DNA of 64,000 bases from Acuticoccus sp. MNP-M23 (GCF_031195445.1 NZ_CP133480.1:2286501-2350500); one strand, 5' to 3'. Positions 51,430-60,485 are shown, counted from the first letter of the stretch. The notes: generated by a model from the letters alone, not told the origin. Translations and numbers: made by a program.

Positions 51430-52284
51430 ATGCCCACCAACTTGCGGCAAAGCGTACCGGGAAACCCTTTGATGAGCCTTGTCCTGCCGTTTCCGGTGTT
51501 CGACCCAGTGGCGATCTCGCTCGGACCGATCGCCATCCGCTGGTATGCGCTGGCCTATATCGCCGGCATCATGCTCGGCTGGTACTACGCGCGCCGTCTT
51601 GTTTCGGCACCCTCCCTCTGGGGGAGCCGGCCCCATCCGGACCTGCGCGACATCGACGATCTGGTGACCTGGGCGACCCTTGGCATCGTCGCCGGGGGGC
51701 GGCTCGGCTTCGTCCTCATCTACAATCCGGCCTACTACCTGTCCCACCCGCTCGATGCGCTGAAGGTGTGGGAGGGCGGCATGTCGTTCCATGGCGGGCT
51801 GATCGGCGTGCTTGTCGCCGGCCTCCTGTTCGCGCGCTCGCGGAAGATTGCGGGGCTGGCGCTATTCGACATCCTTTGTACCATCGTGCCGGTGGGGCTC
51901 CTGTTCGGGCGGATCGCCAACTTCATCAACGGCGAGCTCTGGGGCCGGCCGTCCGATGTGGCGTGGGCTATGGTGTTTCCGGGTGCAGGGCCGGAGCCGC
52001 GGCACCCGAGCCAGCTTTATCAGGCCGCGATGGAGGGAGCGCTCCTGCTTCTGGTGCTTGGCATTGCAGTGCGGCTCGGTGCATTGCGGCGGCCGGGGCT
52101 GGCGTGCGGCCTGTTCGGCGCCGGCTACGGGCTGGCGCGGATCGTCGGCGAGAATTTCCGCATGCCGGATGCGCAGCTGGGGTTCTTCTTCGGCGGGCTG
52201 ACCATGGGGATGCTCCTGTCCGTGCCGATGGTGCTGATCGGCGCAATCCTGATCGTTCGCGCGATGCAGCGGCCTGCCTTGTGA
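51430..52284 (+). CDS. lgt: Prolipoprotein diacylglyceryl transferase
   Basis: 284-residue (or 270 from ATG 51472) inner-membrane enzyme with seven helices. It transfers diacylglycerol from phosphatidylglycerol to the lipobox cysteine. The catalytic-site motifs MSFHGGLIG and the Lgt signature GRIANFINGELWGRP are intact, as is RHPSQLYQAAMEG. ATG 51472 would give the usual N-terminus SLVLPFPVFDPVA; ATG 51430 is kept as the longer option. The stop overlaps the GTG of the next gene (GTGA). Confidence 0.96.
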   Translation: MPTNLRQSVPGNPLMSLVLPFPVFDPVAISLGPIAIRWYALAYIAGIMLGWYYARRLVSAPSLWGSRPHPDLRDIDDLVTWATLGIVAGGRLGFVLIYNPAYYLSHPLDALKVWEGGMSFHGGLIGVLVAGLLFARSRKIAGLALFDILCTIVPVGLLFGRIANFINGELWGRPSDVAWAMVFPGAGPEPRHPSQLYQAAMEGALLLLVLGIAVRLGALRRPGLACGLFGAGYGLARIVGENFRMPDAQLGFFFGGLTMGMLLSVPMVLIGAILIVRAMQRPAL

Positions 52285-53345
52285 CCCCGGTGGAGGAGCG
52301 GCTGAAGCGGCGCATTGCGCTGACCGGGCCGATCTCGGTGGCAGACTACATGGCTGCCTGTGTCGGCGATCCGGACGGCTATTACGCCCGGCAGGAACCG
52401 TTCGGTGCCAGCGGCGACTTTGTGACCGCGCCGGAAATCAGCCAGATGTTCGGCGAGATTGTCGGCGCCTGGCTTCTGGACCGGTGGCGGGCGGACGGTG
52501 CGCCGGACGGGATCGACCTTGTGGAGCTGGGCCCCGGCCGCGGCACCCTGATGGCCGACATCCTGCGGGTGGTTCGGCGGGACCCGCGGTTCATTGCAGC
52601 AAGCCGGGTGGTGCTGGTGGAAAGCTCGCAGCGGCTGCGCAAGCGCCAGGCTGAGACCATCGGCGGATTGCACCCGCGCCTGTCATTTGCCGACCGTCCG
52701 CCGCGCGAGCGCCCGCTCTATCTGGTCGCCAACGAATTTTTCGACGCTCTGCCGATCCGCCAGTTCGTGCGCCAGGATAGCCGCTGGTTCGAGCGGACCG
52801 TGGGTGTTGAGGGCGACAGGCTGCTGTTTGGCCTCAGCCCGTTTCCGGCGCCTGTAACGGGCGAGGCGCCCGACGGGGCCGTGCGCGAGGTGTGCGCCAT
52901 GGGCGAGGCGATCGCCAGAGACATTGCCGAAACGCTGACCACCCACGGCAAGGGCGCCGCGCTCATTGTGGACTATGGCTACGCGGACGCCATCGGCGGC
53001 GAGACGCTGCAGGCCGTCCACCGGCACGACCATGCCGAGGTGCTGGACCGGCCGGGCGAGGTGGACCTCTCCGCCCACGTGGACTTCGGCGCGCTGGGGC
53101 GGGCCGCGGCGCGCGGCGGCGCAAAGGCCCACGGGCCGGTGGGGCAGGGCGCATTTCTGGTGGCGCTGGGGCTGGTCGAGCGGGCCGGGCAGCTGGGCAC
53201 CGGCGCATCGACCGAAACGCAGGACGAGATCCGCGCCGCGGTGAACCGCCTCGCCGGCGTCGGCCCCGGCGAGATGGGCGACCTTTTCAAGGCGATGGCG
53301 CTGACGGTGACGGCGGACATTCCGCCGGGCTTTGCGCCGGGTTGA
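52281..53345 (+). CDS. SAM-dependent methyltransferase, MidA/NDUFAF7 family
   Basis: 354-residue DUF185 protein. The typical start is ISVADYMAACVGDPDGYYA, followed by FGASGDFVTAPEISQMFGE, the SAM motif ELGPGRGTLMADILR, VANEFFDALPIRQF and IVDYGY. The mitochondrial orthologue NDUFAF7 dimethylates an arginine of complex I subunit NDUFS2, so the same role on NuoD is plausible. GTG start overlapping the lgt stop. The pgeF-type gene that often follows in relatives is not here. Confidence 0.93.
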   Translation: MTPVEERLKRRIALTGPISVADYMAACVGDPDGYYARQEPFGASGDFVTAPEISQMFGEIVGAWLLDRWRADGAPDGIDLVELGPGRGTLMADILRVVRRDPRFIAASRVVLVESSQRLRKRQAETIGGLHPRLSFADRPPRERPLYLVANEFFDALPIRQFVRQDSRWFERTVGVEGDRLLFGLSPFPAPVTGEAPDGAVREVCAMGEAIARDIAETLTTHGKGAALIVDYGYADAIGGETLQAVHRHDHAEVLDRPGEVDLSAHVDFGALGRAAARGGAKAHGPVGQGAFLVALGLVERAGQLGTGASTETQDEIRAAVNRLAGVGPGEMGDLFKAMALTVTADIPPGFAPG

Positions 53346-53351
53346 GCGCGA

Positions 53352-53642
53352 TCAGCCGATCAGCGCGCCGGCGTTGTTGATGATGAGCACCCGGAGGAAG
53401 AACAGACCGAGCAGCAGCAGCAGCGGTGAAAGGTCCAGCCCGCCCATGGCGGGCAGCACGCTGCGGATGCGGCCGAGCACGGGCTCGGTCAGCCGGTAAA
53501 GCACGTTGCCGACCGTGGAGATGAACTGGTTGCGCGGGTTCACGACATTAAATGCGTAGAGCCAGGAGAAAACCGCCGAGGCAATCACGATCCAGGTGTA
53601 CATCTCAATGATCGTGAGGAGCAGCGTGATGATGGATGCCAT
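53352..53642 (-). CDS. YggT family membrane protein
   Basis: 96-residue protein with two hydrophobic segments (LLLTIIEMYTWIVIASAVFSWL and LLLLLGLFFLRVLI, shown shortened) separated by a cytoplasmic loop with NPRNQFIS and RLTEPVLGRIRSVLP, the YggT repeat signature. Linked to osmotic tolerance or division-site proteins in other bacteria, but role unproven. ATG 53642 preceded by AGG. It converges tightly (6 nt) with the MidA-like gene. Confidence 0.93.
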   Translation of the reverse strand: MASIITLLLTIIEMYTWIVIASAVFSWLYAFNVVNPRNQFISTVGNVLYRLTEPVLGRIRSVLPAMGGLDLSPLLLLLGLFFLRVLIINNAGALIG

Positions 53643-53785
53643 GGCTCTGCCTGTATTCCGTCCCTGAGCACCGGGCGGCGTGGCCGCTGGTGTCGATCGC
53701 GTTGTCGATGCCGCGCCCGAATTCTGTGGCGGGCGGCGGATGGGTCCCGCCGCGGGGGCGAGACCGTGTCTTGGTAACTGTCCCA

Positions 53786-53810
53786 CCCCCGTCCGGCAAG
53801 CGGGCGGGGG
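53786..53810 (-). terminator. GC-rich hairpin after pheT
   Basis: CCCCCG-T-CCG (53786-53795) pairs with CGG-G-CGGGGG (53801-53810) around loop GCAAG, one mismatch, 10 nt after the pheT stop on the minus strand. No T run follows, so intrinsic termination is uncertain. Confidence 0.4.
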
Positions 53811-53820
53811 CGCTCTGCCG

Positions 53821-56232
53821 TCAGCTTCGCAGTGTCGCACCTGTTGCCTTGGCGACGGCGGCAACGATGGCCTCGGCCACCTTGTCGATATCGGCGTCGG
53901 TCAATGTCCGGTCCGAAGGCTGCAGGGTCGCCTCGACGGCGACCGACTTGTAGCCCTCCGCGACGCCCTTGCCGCGATAAACGTCAAACACCGTCACGTC
54001 GGTCACCAGATCCTTGCGTGCGCCCATCGCCGCTTTCACTATCGTCCGGGCATCCACGGCCTCTTCGACCAGGAAGGCGAAATCACGCCGCACCGGCATC
54101 AGGTCCGACGCGCGGAAGGGCGGTTTGCGGATGGCCTTCCGGCGCGGCTCGGGCACGGCTTCCAGGGTCAGCTCGAACGCAACGAGGCGTTCGGGCGCGT
54201 CCATCTCGGCCAGCAGTGCCGGGTGAAGCTCGCCGAACGCGCCCAGCACCTTGGGGCCGAGCCGCAGCACGCCGGAGCGGCCGGGGTGGTAGTGGGCGGG
54301 CGCATCGCGCGTGGTCTCGGCGCTTGAAGCCGGGCCGCCGATGGCCTCCAGCACAGCCAGAAGGTCAGCCTTGGCGTCGAATGCCGTGACGCTGCCGGCA
54401 TCGTGCGACCAGTGGCGCCCGGTGCCTGCCGCGCCCGTGCGGCCCTGGCGCACGCCAGCGGCCATGGTGGTCTGGTCGCCCGGCTCGTCACCGGCAAACA
54501 CCTGGCCCACCTCGAACAGGGAAACGTCCGGATGGCCGCGGTTGACGTTGCGGGTCGCGGCACGGATGAGGCCGGGGAGGAGCGTCGGCCGCATGTCGGA
54601 CATGGCCTCGGCAATAGGGTTTTCCAGCGCAAGCTCCGGCGCACCGCCGCCGAATGCCTTCGCGTCCGCCGCCGTGATGAACGACCACGTGACCGCCTCG
54701 GTCATCCCGCGGGCGGCCAGCGCCCGGCGCCCGGTGGAGACCCGGTTCTGGCGGGTGGTCAGAACGCGCTGCGTCACCGTCGCGGGGCGTGACAGCGGCG
54801 TCGGCACCACATCGTCGATGCCGACGATCCGCACGACCTCTTCCACCAGATCCGCCTTGCCCTCGACATCGGCGCGCCACGACGGCGTCGTCACCTCCCA
54901 CGGGGTGGCGCTGCGGTCGACGGTGAAGCCGAGTTTTGTGAGCACGTCGGCGGCGGTATCCTCCGGTACGTCGAGCCCGGAAAGCCGCTTCACCTCGGTT
55001 GGCGGGAAGCTGATCGTCCGCGTGAGGTCGGGCGCCTTGCCGGCCAGCGTGACCGGGCCGGCAGTGCCGCCGCACAGCTTCAGGATCATGTCCGTCGCCA
55101 TGTCGAGGCCGGGGGCCATGAACTCGGGGTCCACGCCGCGTTCGAAGCGGTGGCGGGCATCCGATTGGATGCCGAGCGCACGGCCGGTCCTGGCGATGTT
55201 GATCGGTTCCCACAGCGCCGATTCCACCAGGACGCGCGTGGTGGTCTCGCTGGAGCCGGATGCCTCGCCGCCCATGATGCCGGCCAGCGATTCGATGCCG
55301 TTATCGTCGGCAATCACGCACATGGCGGGGGTCAGCGTATAGGTCTTGCCGTCCAGCGCCTCGACGCTTTCGCCCTCGGCGGCGCGGCGGACCACGAGGT
55401 TCCCGGCAACCTTGTCGGCGTCGAACACGTGGAGCGGGCGGCCGACATCGTGCGTCATGTAGTTGGTGACGTCGACGAGCTTGTTGATCGGGCGAAGGCC
55501 GATGGCCATCAGCCGGCGCTTCATCCAGTCCGGCGACGGGCCGTTGGCAACGCCCTCGATCAGCCGCAGCGCGAATGCCGGGCAGAGCGTCTCGCCACCT
55601 GGGAATTCCAGCGTCACGGACGGGGCAGGGGAGCCGCCTTCGGAAATCGCCGGAATGTCGAGCGGCTTCAGCGTGCCGAGGCCGGCGGCGGCCAGATCGC
55701 GCGCAATGCCGCGCACGCCGAGACAGTCGGCCCGGTTGGGGGTGACGCCGATGTCGATCACAGGATCGCCGAGCTTGGCCCAGTCCGCATAAGGGGTGCC
55801 GACCGGCGCGTCGTCCGGCAGGTCGACGATGCCGTCGTGTTCGTCCGAAAGGCCCATCTCGCGCTCGGACAGCATCATGCCGCGGCTTTCCACGCCGCGG
55901 ATGGAGCCGATGGACAGGTCCACCCCCGTGCCGGGAATGTGGGTGCCAGGCGCTGCAAACACGCCGACCAGGCCGGTGCGGGCATTAGGCGCGCCGCAGA
56001 CCACCTGGACGGACGAGCCGTCCCCGGGGTCCACGGTGAGGACGCGCAGGCGGTCCGCGTCCGGGTGCTGCGTGGCGCTGACGACGCGGGCGATGCGGAA
56101 CGGCGCGAGAGCCGCGGCGCGGTCTTCCACGCCCTCCACTTCGAGGCCGATGACGGTAAGGCGGCTCAGAATCTCCTGGAGCGGTGCGTCCGTCTCAAGG
56201 TGGTCCTTCAGCCAGGACAAGGTGAATTTCAT
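53821..56232 (-). CDS. pheT: Phenylalanyl-tRNA synthetase beta subunit
   Basis: 803-residue beta subunit of the heterotetrameric synthetase. The N-terminal MKFTLSWLKDHLETDAPLQE is followed by an EMAP-like tRNA-binding domain (about 40-150, VVSATQHPDADRLRVL), the B3/B4 editing module, B5 and the non-catalytic synthetase fold. The C-terminal anticodon-binding FDX-ACB domain (about 710-803) begins PPFRASDLMPVRRDFAFLVEE. Normal length. Separated from pheS by the DUF922 gene; 53 nt lie between DUF922 and pheT. Confidence 0.97.
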   Translation of the reverse strand: MKFTLSWLKDHLETDAPLQEILSRLTVIGLEVEGVEDRAAALAPFRIARVVSATQHPDADRLRVLTVDPGDGSSVQVVCGAPNARTGLVGVFAAPGTHIPGTGVDLSIGSIRGVESRGMMLSEREMGLSDEHDGIVDLPDDAPVGTPYADWAKLGDPVIDIGVTPNRADCLGVRGIARDLAAAGLGTLKPLDIPAISEGGSPAPSVTLEFPGGETLCPAFALRLIEGVANGPSPDWMKRRLMAIGLRPINKLVDVTNYMTHDVGRPLHVFDADKVAGNLVVRRAAEGESVEALDGKTYTLTPAMCVIADDNGIESLAGIMGGEASGSSETTTRVLVESALWEPINIARTGRALGIQSDARHRFERGVDPEFMAPGLDMATDMILKLCGGTAGPVTLAGKAPDLTRTISFPPTEVKRLSGLDVPEDTAADVLTKLGFTVDRSATPWEVTTPSWRADVEGKADLVEEVVRIVGIDDVVPTPLSRPATVTQRVLTTRQNRVSTGRRALAARGMTEAVTWSFITAADAKAFGGGAPELALENPIAEAMSDMRPTLLPGLIRAATRNVNRGHPDVSLFEVGQVFAGDEPGDQTTMAAGVRQGRTGAAGTGRHWSHDAGSVTAFDAKADLLAVLEAIGGPASSAETTRDAPAHYHPGRSGVLRLGPKVLGAFGELHPALLAEMDAPERLVAFELTLEAVPEPRRKAIRKPPFRASDLMPVRRDFAFLVEEAVDARTIVKAAMGARKDLVTDVTVFDVYRGKGVAEGYKSVAVEATLQPSDRTLTDADIDKVAEAIVAAVAKATGATLRS

Positions 56233-56285
56233 CGTTTTTTCAGGTCGCGGTCATTGTCGGATAAAGGCGGAGGGGACGCTTGATG

Positions 56286-56879
56286 TCAGGCGCCGGAGGA
56301 GTAGCCGAGCCGGCGCAGATACGCCTGGAAGCGCGGGGCGTCGGTTTCGTCGAAGAGCTGTTGTTCGGCGCCGTGCCTCACAAGGATCGAATTGGCGACT
56401 TTGACCATGTTGGCCTCCAGCGCTTCGCAAGTCGGGGCGCTCGCCCGCTTGTACGCCGATTCCAGCTCCCGCGCATACTTTTGGCTGATCTTGATGTGCC
56501 CGGCTTCGTGGATCACCGCATACTGGCTGATGATGTCCCACTTGACCCGCAGCTCGGGGGCAGCCCTGTCCCGCTGGCGCCATTCCGGCAGGATCACTTC
56601 CGAGCGCAGGCCCACCCGCCCGTTGCGATTATAGCGGCAGGATGCGCCGGTCTTGTTCACGTCGAAGCTGTGCATGAACGAGGTTTCCACCGCCGCAAAG
56701 GCGCGTCCCTTCAGCCCGGGCACCGCAGGGCCATGGATCGCCAGCGAGCGCTCAAGGGTCGACAGCGTTGTGCCCGAGACCTTGTAGGTCTTCACCGAAA
56801 CGTCGGTCGGCGGTGCGGGTGTGCAGGACGCAAGCGCCAAGGCGCCGAGGGCAACGGCAACAATGGCGCTTATTTTCAT
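56286..56879 (-). CDS. DUF922 lipoprotein with HExxH protease motif
   Basis: 197-residue lipoprotein: signal with lipobox LASC (Cys19). The mature domain reads [20 protein letters not shown], then the zinc-protease-like motif HEAGH (His124, Glu125, His128) in [17 protein letters not shown]. The DUF922 family is predicted to be Zn-dependent proteases, without proven substrates. The ATG overlaps the pheS stop (ATGA), so this periplasmic protein is translationally coupled to a tRNA synthetase subunit gene. Two cysteines remain in the mature part (Cys81 and the one in APTCEAL), possibly a disulfide. pheT follows on the same strand. Confidence 0.87.
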   Translation of the reverse strand: MKISAIVAVALGALALASCTPAPPTDVSVKTYKVSGTTLSTLERSLAIHGPAVPGLKGRAFAAVETSFMHSFDVNKTGASCRYNRNGRVGLRSEVILPEWRQRDRAAPELRVKWDIISQYAVIHEAGHIKISQKYARELESAYKRASAPTCEALEANMVKVANSILVRHGAEQQLFDETDAPRFQAYLRRLGYSSGA

Positions 56880-57979
56880 TTGCTGAGGCCTCCAGCCAGC
56901 GACGGACGGTCGAACGCCGCGAAGCCGTAGTGGGACAGCCAGCGTGCGTCGCCATCGAAGAAGGCGCGCAGGTCCGGCATCCCGTACTTCAGCATGGCGA
57001 TGCGGTCGATCCCCATGCCCCACGCGAAGCCCTGGTACTTGTCGGGGTCGATGCCGCAATTGGCCAGCACGTTGGGGTGCACCATGCCGCTGCCAAGAAT
57101 TTCCAGCCAGTCGTCCCCTGCGCCAAGCTCGATGCCGTCCTTGGTGCGGCGGCAGCGAATGTCGACCTCGTAGGACGGCTCGGTGAACGGGAAGTAGGAC
57201 GCGCGGAAGCGCATGGAGGCGTCCTCCACCTCGAAGAACGCCTTGCAGAATTCCCGCAGCACCCACTTCAGATGCCCCACATGGGCGGTCTCGTCGACGA
57301 CGAGGCCCTCCACCTGATGGAACATCGGCGTGTGGGTCTGGTCCGAGTCGTTGCGATAGGTGCGGCCGGGCGCGATGATGCGGATCGGCGGCTTCTGGTT
57401 CAGCATCGTGCGGATCTGCACCGGCGAGGTGTGCGTGCGCAGGAGGCGCCGCGTCCCGTCCTCCCGCTGGGGGAAGAAGAACGTGTCGTGCTCGTCGCGC
57501 GCCGGATGGCCGTCGGGGAAGTTGAGCTTGGTGAAGTTGAGGTCGTCGGTCTCGATGTCCGGCCCTTCGGCGACCGAGAAGCCGAGGTCGGCGAAGATCG
57601 CGAAAAGCTCGTCCATGGTCTGGCTGATCGGGTGGACCCGGCCTTCCACCAGCGCGCTTTTGGGCGGCGCCAGCGTCACGTCCACACGCTCGGCTTCGAG
57701 CCGGCGGGTGAGCGCTTCGGCGGCCAGCGCATCGCGGCGGGCGGCAATGGCGTCGCCGACGCGGGCCTTGAGGCCGTTCAGCGCCGGCCCCATCACCTGA
57801 CGCTCGTCCGGGCTCATCTTGCCCAGCGTCTTCATCTTTTCCGAAACGCTGCCCTTCTTGCCGAGGGCAGAAACGCGCACTGCGTCGAGCGCCGCCTCGT
57901 CGGCAGCGCCGCTGATCGCCGCATCAATCTCCGCTTCGAGCGTTGCAAGCTCGTCTGGCTGGCTGGAAGCCGCATCCAT
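56876..57979 (-). CDS. pheS: Phenylalanyl-tRNA synthetase alpha subunit
   Basis: 367-residue catalytic subunit: N-terminal coiled-coil tRNA-binding domain (1-100) and class II catalytic core with motif 2-like [23 protein letters not shown] and motif 3 in [16 protein letters not shown]. The segment [14 protein letters not shown] opens the core. ATG 57979 is preceded by AAGG; the longer frame lacks similarity. Expected promoter lies in the 210-nt divergent region shared with the lipid-hydroxylase gene. Coupled to the DUF922 gene downstream. Confidence 0.97.
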   Translation of the reverse strand: MDAASSQPDELATLEAEIDAAISGAADEAALDAVRVSALGKKGSVSEKMKTLGKMSPDERQVMGPALNGLKARVGDAIAARRDALAAEALTRRLEAERVDVTLAPPKSALVEGRVHPISQTMDELFAIFADLGFSVAEGPDIETDDLNFTKLNFPDGHPARDEHDTFFFPQREDGTRRLLRTHTSPVQIRTMLNQKPPIRIIAPGRTYRNDSDQTHTPMFHQVEGLVVDETAHVGHLKWVLREFCKAFFEVEDASMRFRASYFPFTEPSYEVDIRCRRTKDGIELGAGDDWLEILGSGMVHPNVLANCGIDPDKYQGFAWGMGIDRIAMLKYGMPDLRAFFDGDARWLSHYGFAAFDRPSLAGGLSK

Positions 57980-58130
57980 CGCAATCGTACCTTGAAGTTT
58001 TACCGGGTCAGAGTAACAGAGCCTGCGGGGCGCGAAAGCGAACCGGCGCCGGGTGCGTCGCCGCACCGCAACGATGGTGCGCCGGCGTGTCGCTTGTGCA
58101 CCAGCGCGCCCGGTGTGTTAGCGCAGGCTG

Positions 58131-58160
58131 TTGGCGGATGGCACGAAAATCGCCTATACG
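58131..58160 (+). promoter_or_regulatory. Promoter candidate for the fatty acid hydroxylase gene
   Basis: TTGGCG (58131-58136), 18-nt spacer, TATACG (58155-58160). Four of six consensus bases match in each box. Predicted transcript starts about 23 nt before ATG 58190. Confidence 0.4.
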
Positions 58161-58189
58161 TCGCGCGAGAGTTGATTGTGAGGTTTTCC

Positions 58190-58825
58190 ATGACGGTGAG
58201 TGAGTCGGTCCCTGTGGAGCGGACAGCCCGTGCGACCCCCATCTCGATCATCGGGATGTCCGGTCTGCGCGAGATCGTTGCCGTCAGCTCAGGCATGGCA
58301 CTCATCTATACCATTGCGGCGATGATCATCGGCGGGCGCCCGCTGCTGACGTTGGCATTGGTGTTCGCCGGCCTCCTGTTCTGGACCTTTCTCGAATATC
58401 TGCTCCACCGCTGGATGCTGCACTGGGAGCCGGAAGACAAACTCCAGAAGACGATTCGCAAATGCTTCCCGACTCACCGCTCGCATCACGACGCACCGAT
58501 GAACGAGCGCAAGAACATCAAGAAGCAGCTGAAGATCATCATCTATCTGATGACCGCATACTGTGCGTTTCTGGCGCTGATCGGCTTTCCGCTGGCCATG
58601 GTGCTGGCGGTCAATGCCGGCGTGCTCCTCGGCTATCAGGCCTACGAGTACGTCCACGTCGCCTGCCATCACCTGCCCATGAAGAATGCGTGGGCCGCGT
58701 TGCTGAAGCGCCATCACGCGATCCACCATCACCGCGACGAGACGGTGAATTTCGGCGTCACCACCACCATCTGGGACAGCGTCTTCGGGACCACCTGGAA
58801 GCCCGCCCGCGCGCCGACCGCCTGA
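58190..58825 (+). CDS. Fatty acid hydroxylase / sterol desaturase family protein
   Basis: 211-residue membrane di-iron enzyme of the FA_hydroxylase superfamily. Two hydrophobic regions (about 32-70 and 115-150) flank the histidine clusters HRWMLH (73-78), HRSHH (96-100), HVACHH (156-161) and HHAIHHH (175-181), which bind iron. It probably hydroxylates a lipid or carotenoid; the substrate is unknown. ATG 58190 has GAGG 7 nt upstream. A cytoplasmic head of about 30 residues is not conserved. Followed by an SDR gene after one base. This pair is on the opposite strand to the translation genes around it. Confidence 0.9.
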   Translation: MTVSESVPVERTARATPISIIGMSGLREIVAVSSGMALIYTIAAMIIGGRPLLTLALVFAGLLFWTFLEYLLHRWMLHWEPEDKLQKTIRKCFPTHRSHHDAPMNERKNIKKQLKIIIYLMTAYCAFLALIGFPLAMVLAVNAGVLLGYQAYEYVHVACHHLPMKNAWAALLKRHHAIHHHRDETVNFGVTTTIWDSVFGTTWKPARAPTA

Positions 58826-58826
58826 G

Positions 58827-59489
58827 GTGCGGGCGCTCGTGGTCGGTGCCAGCGGCGGCATCGGTGCTGCGCTGTGCACCGCGATGGCGCAGCAAGGCGC
58901 CGAAATCACGCGCCTGTCCCGCTCCGCCGACGGACTGGACGTTACGGACGAAGCGGCGATCGAAGCCGCGACGGGACCGCTGAGCGGCACGTATGAGCGG
59001 ATCATCGTCGCCACAGGCGCGCTGGAAGCGGCCGGACAACCCCCCGAAAAGACCATCCGGGACCTGACGCCCGAGGCGCTTGCCGCCCAGTTCGCGGTCA
59101 ACGCCATGGGTCCGGCTCTGGTGCTGAAGCACATCTGGCGGCTGATCCCGCGGGACAGGCCATCTGCCGTTGCGGTGCTGTCGGCCCGTGTCGGCTCCAT
59201 CGGCGATAACCGGCTCGGCGGCTGGTACAGCTACCGTACCGCCAAGGCGGCGGTGAACCAGCTTGTCCACACGGCGGCGATCGAGCTTGCCCGTTCCCAC
59301 CGCGAGGCAGTCCTGGTCGCGCTTCACCCGGGCACGGTGGCCACCCCCTTCACCGCAGATTACGCCGGCCGCCACAAGACGGTGCCGCCGGCGGAGGCTG
59401 CCCACAATCTGCTGAACGTGATCGATGGCCTGACGCCGGCCGACACAGGCCGCTTCTTCGACTGGAAGGGCGAGCCCGTCCCCTGGTAG
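58827..59489 (+). CDS. SDR family oxidoreductase
   Basis: 220-residue short-chain dehydrogenase/reductase. Cofactor loop VGASGGIGAAL at the N-terminus, NAMGPALVLKH, and the catalytic set Ser in VLSARVGSIGDN and YRTAK (Tyr-x-x-x-Lys) in WYSYRTAKAAVNQL, then HPGTVATPF. It resembles the small CsgA/C-factor-like SDR group. GTG start one base after the hydroxylase stop; CTGAGG is nearby but very close. Substrate unknown; it may act on the same lipid as the hydroxylase. Confidence 0.9.
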   Translation: MRALVVGASGGIGAALCTAMAQQGAEITRLSRSADGLDVTDEAAIEAATGPLSGTYERIIVATGALEAAGQPPEKTIRDLTPEALAAQFAVNAMGPALVLKHIWRLIPRDRPSAVAVLSARVGSIGDNRLGGWYSYRTAKAAVNQLVHTAAIELARSHREAVLVALHPGTVATPFTADYAGRHKTVPPAEAAHNLLNVIDGLTPADTGRFFDWKGEPVPW

Positions 59490-59499
59490 TCGCCCAACG

Positions 59500-59532
59500 A
59501 AAAACCCCGCGCCGGGTGAGCGGCACGGGGTT
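59500..59532 (-). terminator. Intrinsic terminator of rpmI-rplT
   Basis: AACCCCG (59503-59509) pairs with CGGGGTT (59526-59532), with a further CCG/CGG inside the loop. On the minus strand the stem runs directly into TTTTT. It lies 27 nt after the rplT stop. Confidence 0.75.
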
Positions 59533-59559
59533 CGATCGTCTGGCCGAAAGGCCGGCGTG

Positions 59560-59943
59560 TTACGCGTTCTGCGTGCCGCGCTGGCTTTCCGGCAGTGCGG
59601 CGCGGGCCTGATCCACGATGGCGGCGAACGCGGCCGGCTCATGCATGGCGAGGTCTGCGAGCACCTTGCGGTCGACTTCGATGCCGGCCTTGGACAGACC
59701 GTCGATCAGGCGGGCGTAGGTGAGGCCCATGGGGCGGACGGCCGCGTTGATGCGCTGGATCCAGAGTGCGCGGAAGTTGCGCTTCTTGACCTTGCGGTCG
59801 CGGTAAGCGTACTGGCCGGCCTTCTCCACCGCCTGCTTGGCGACGCGGATCGTATTCTTGCGGCGGCCATAATAGCCTTTCGCAAGCTTCAGGACTTTTT
59901 TGTGCTTGGCGTGTGCAGTGACGCCGCGTTTGACGCGTGACAT
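59560..59943 (-). CDS. rplT: 50S ribosomal protein L20
   Basis: 127-residue basic protein with the invariant [19 protein letters not shown] opening, [31 protein letters not shown] and a conserved C-terminal domain. L20 is needed for early 50S assembly and represses its own operon in other bacteria. Downstream of rpmI (12 nt), followed by an intrinsic terminator. Strongly supported. Confidence 0.98.
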   Translation of the reverse strand: MSRVKRGVTAHAKHKKVLKLAKGYYGRRKNTIRVAKQAVEKAGQYAYRDRKVKKRNFRALWIQRINAAVRPMGLTYARLIDGLSKAGIEVDRKVLADLAMHEPAAFAAIVDQARAALPESQRGTQNA

Positions 59944-59955
59944 TCTGGCGTCTCC

Positions 59956-60156
59956 TTATGCGTTGGGCATGAAATTCTTCACAATCCGCTTGGCATCGGC
60001 CTTGTGAAGAACAGTGGTGCCGCGTGCCTTGCGAATGAACTTCGTGGAACGCTTGATCATGCCGTGACGCTTGCCAGCCTGACCCGCCTTGACGTGGCCT
60101 GAAGCGGTAAGCTTGAAGCGCTTCTTCGCGCCCGATTTGGTCTTCATCTTGGGCAT
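59956..60156 (-). CDS. rpmI: 50S ribosomal protein L35
   Basis: 66-residue ribosomal protein: [37 protein letters not shown] and the tail [16 protein letters not shown] 60156 has CGGAG 7 nt upstream. Codons further upstream in frame are not part of the gene. infC, often located upstream of rpmI, is absent here; a promoter-like sequence lies about 100 nt upstream instead. Confidence 0.98.
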   Translation of the reverse strand: MPKMKTKSGAKKRFKLTASGHVKAGQAGKRHGMIKRSTKFIRKARGTTVLHKADAKRIVKNFMPNA

Positions 60157-60250
60157 TTCATACTCCGTCGGTGGCGGTCGCCGCGGCATGCCCGAACGAT
60201 CTGGCATGAAGCACCAGAGAGGCCGGGCGACCTTGTCGTGAGAGACGCGG

Positions 60251-60279
60251 GATATAGCCGCCCCTTCACCAAAACGCAA
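60251..60279 (-). promoter_or_regulatory. Promoter candidate for rpmI-rplT
   Basis: On the minus strand TTGCGT (60274-60279), 17-nt spacer, TATATC (60251-60256). This would give a leader of about 85-90 nt before rpmI, long enough for the L20-type autoregulation known in other bacteria (inference). Confidence 0.45.
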
Positions 60280-60295
60280 CACATGAACGCCCCAA

Positions 60296-60365
60296 GGGCT
60301 CGGCGCGGGTCAAGGGCGCCGCAAAGCGGCGGGCGCAGCCTTCACCCTTGACGCGTGCCGAGCCC
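60296..60365. repeat. Long imperfect palindrome between rpmI and recF
   Basis: Arms of 21 nt (60296-60316 and 60345-60365) are reverse complements with 19 of 21 matches. The 28-nt centre contains its own perfect hairpin, CGCCGC-AAA-GCGGCG (60317-60331). No T run flanks it and no gene overlaps it. It sits in the 329-nt gap between rpmI and recF, which otherwise holds the rpmI promoter candidate and another hairpin. It may be an interspersed palindromic repeat; only one copy is seen in this window. Confidence 0.65.
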
Positions 60366-60454
60366 GCCCAACGCTCGAACCAGGGGATCAGGACAGACGG
60401 ACGCGAAGCGGCCATCTGCCCTGAACCCCTGCCCATCGGCGAGATGGAGGGAGC

Positions 60455-60475
60455 GCGAGGGAGGAAATCCCTCGC
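60455..60475 (-). terminator. Hairpin after recF
   Basis: GCGAGGGA (60455-60462) and TCCCTCGC (60468-60475) pair perfectly around GGAAA, 10 nt after the recF stop. No T run follows on the minus strand, so termination is uncertain. Confidence 0.45.
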
Positions 60476-60485
60476 TCACGGCCTC

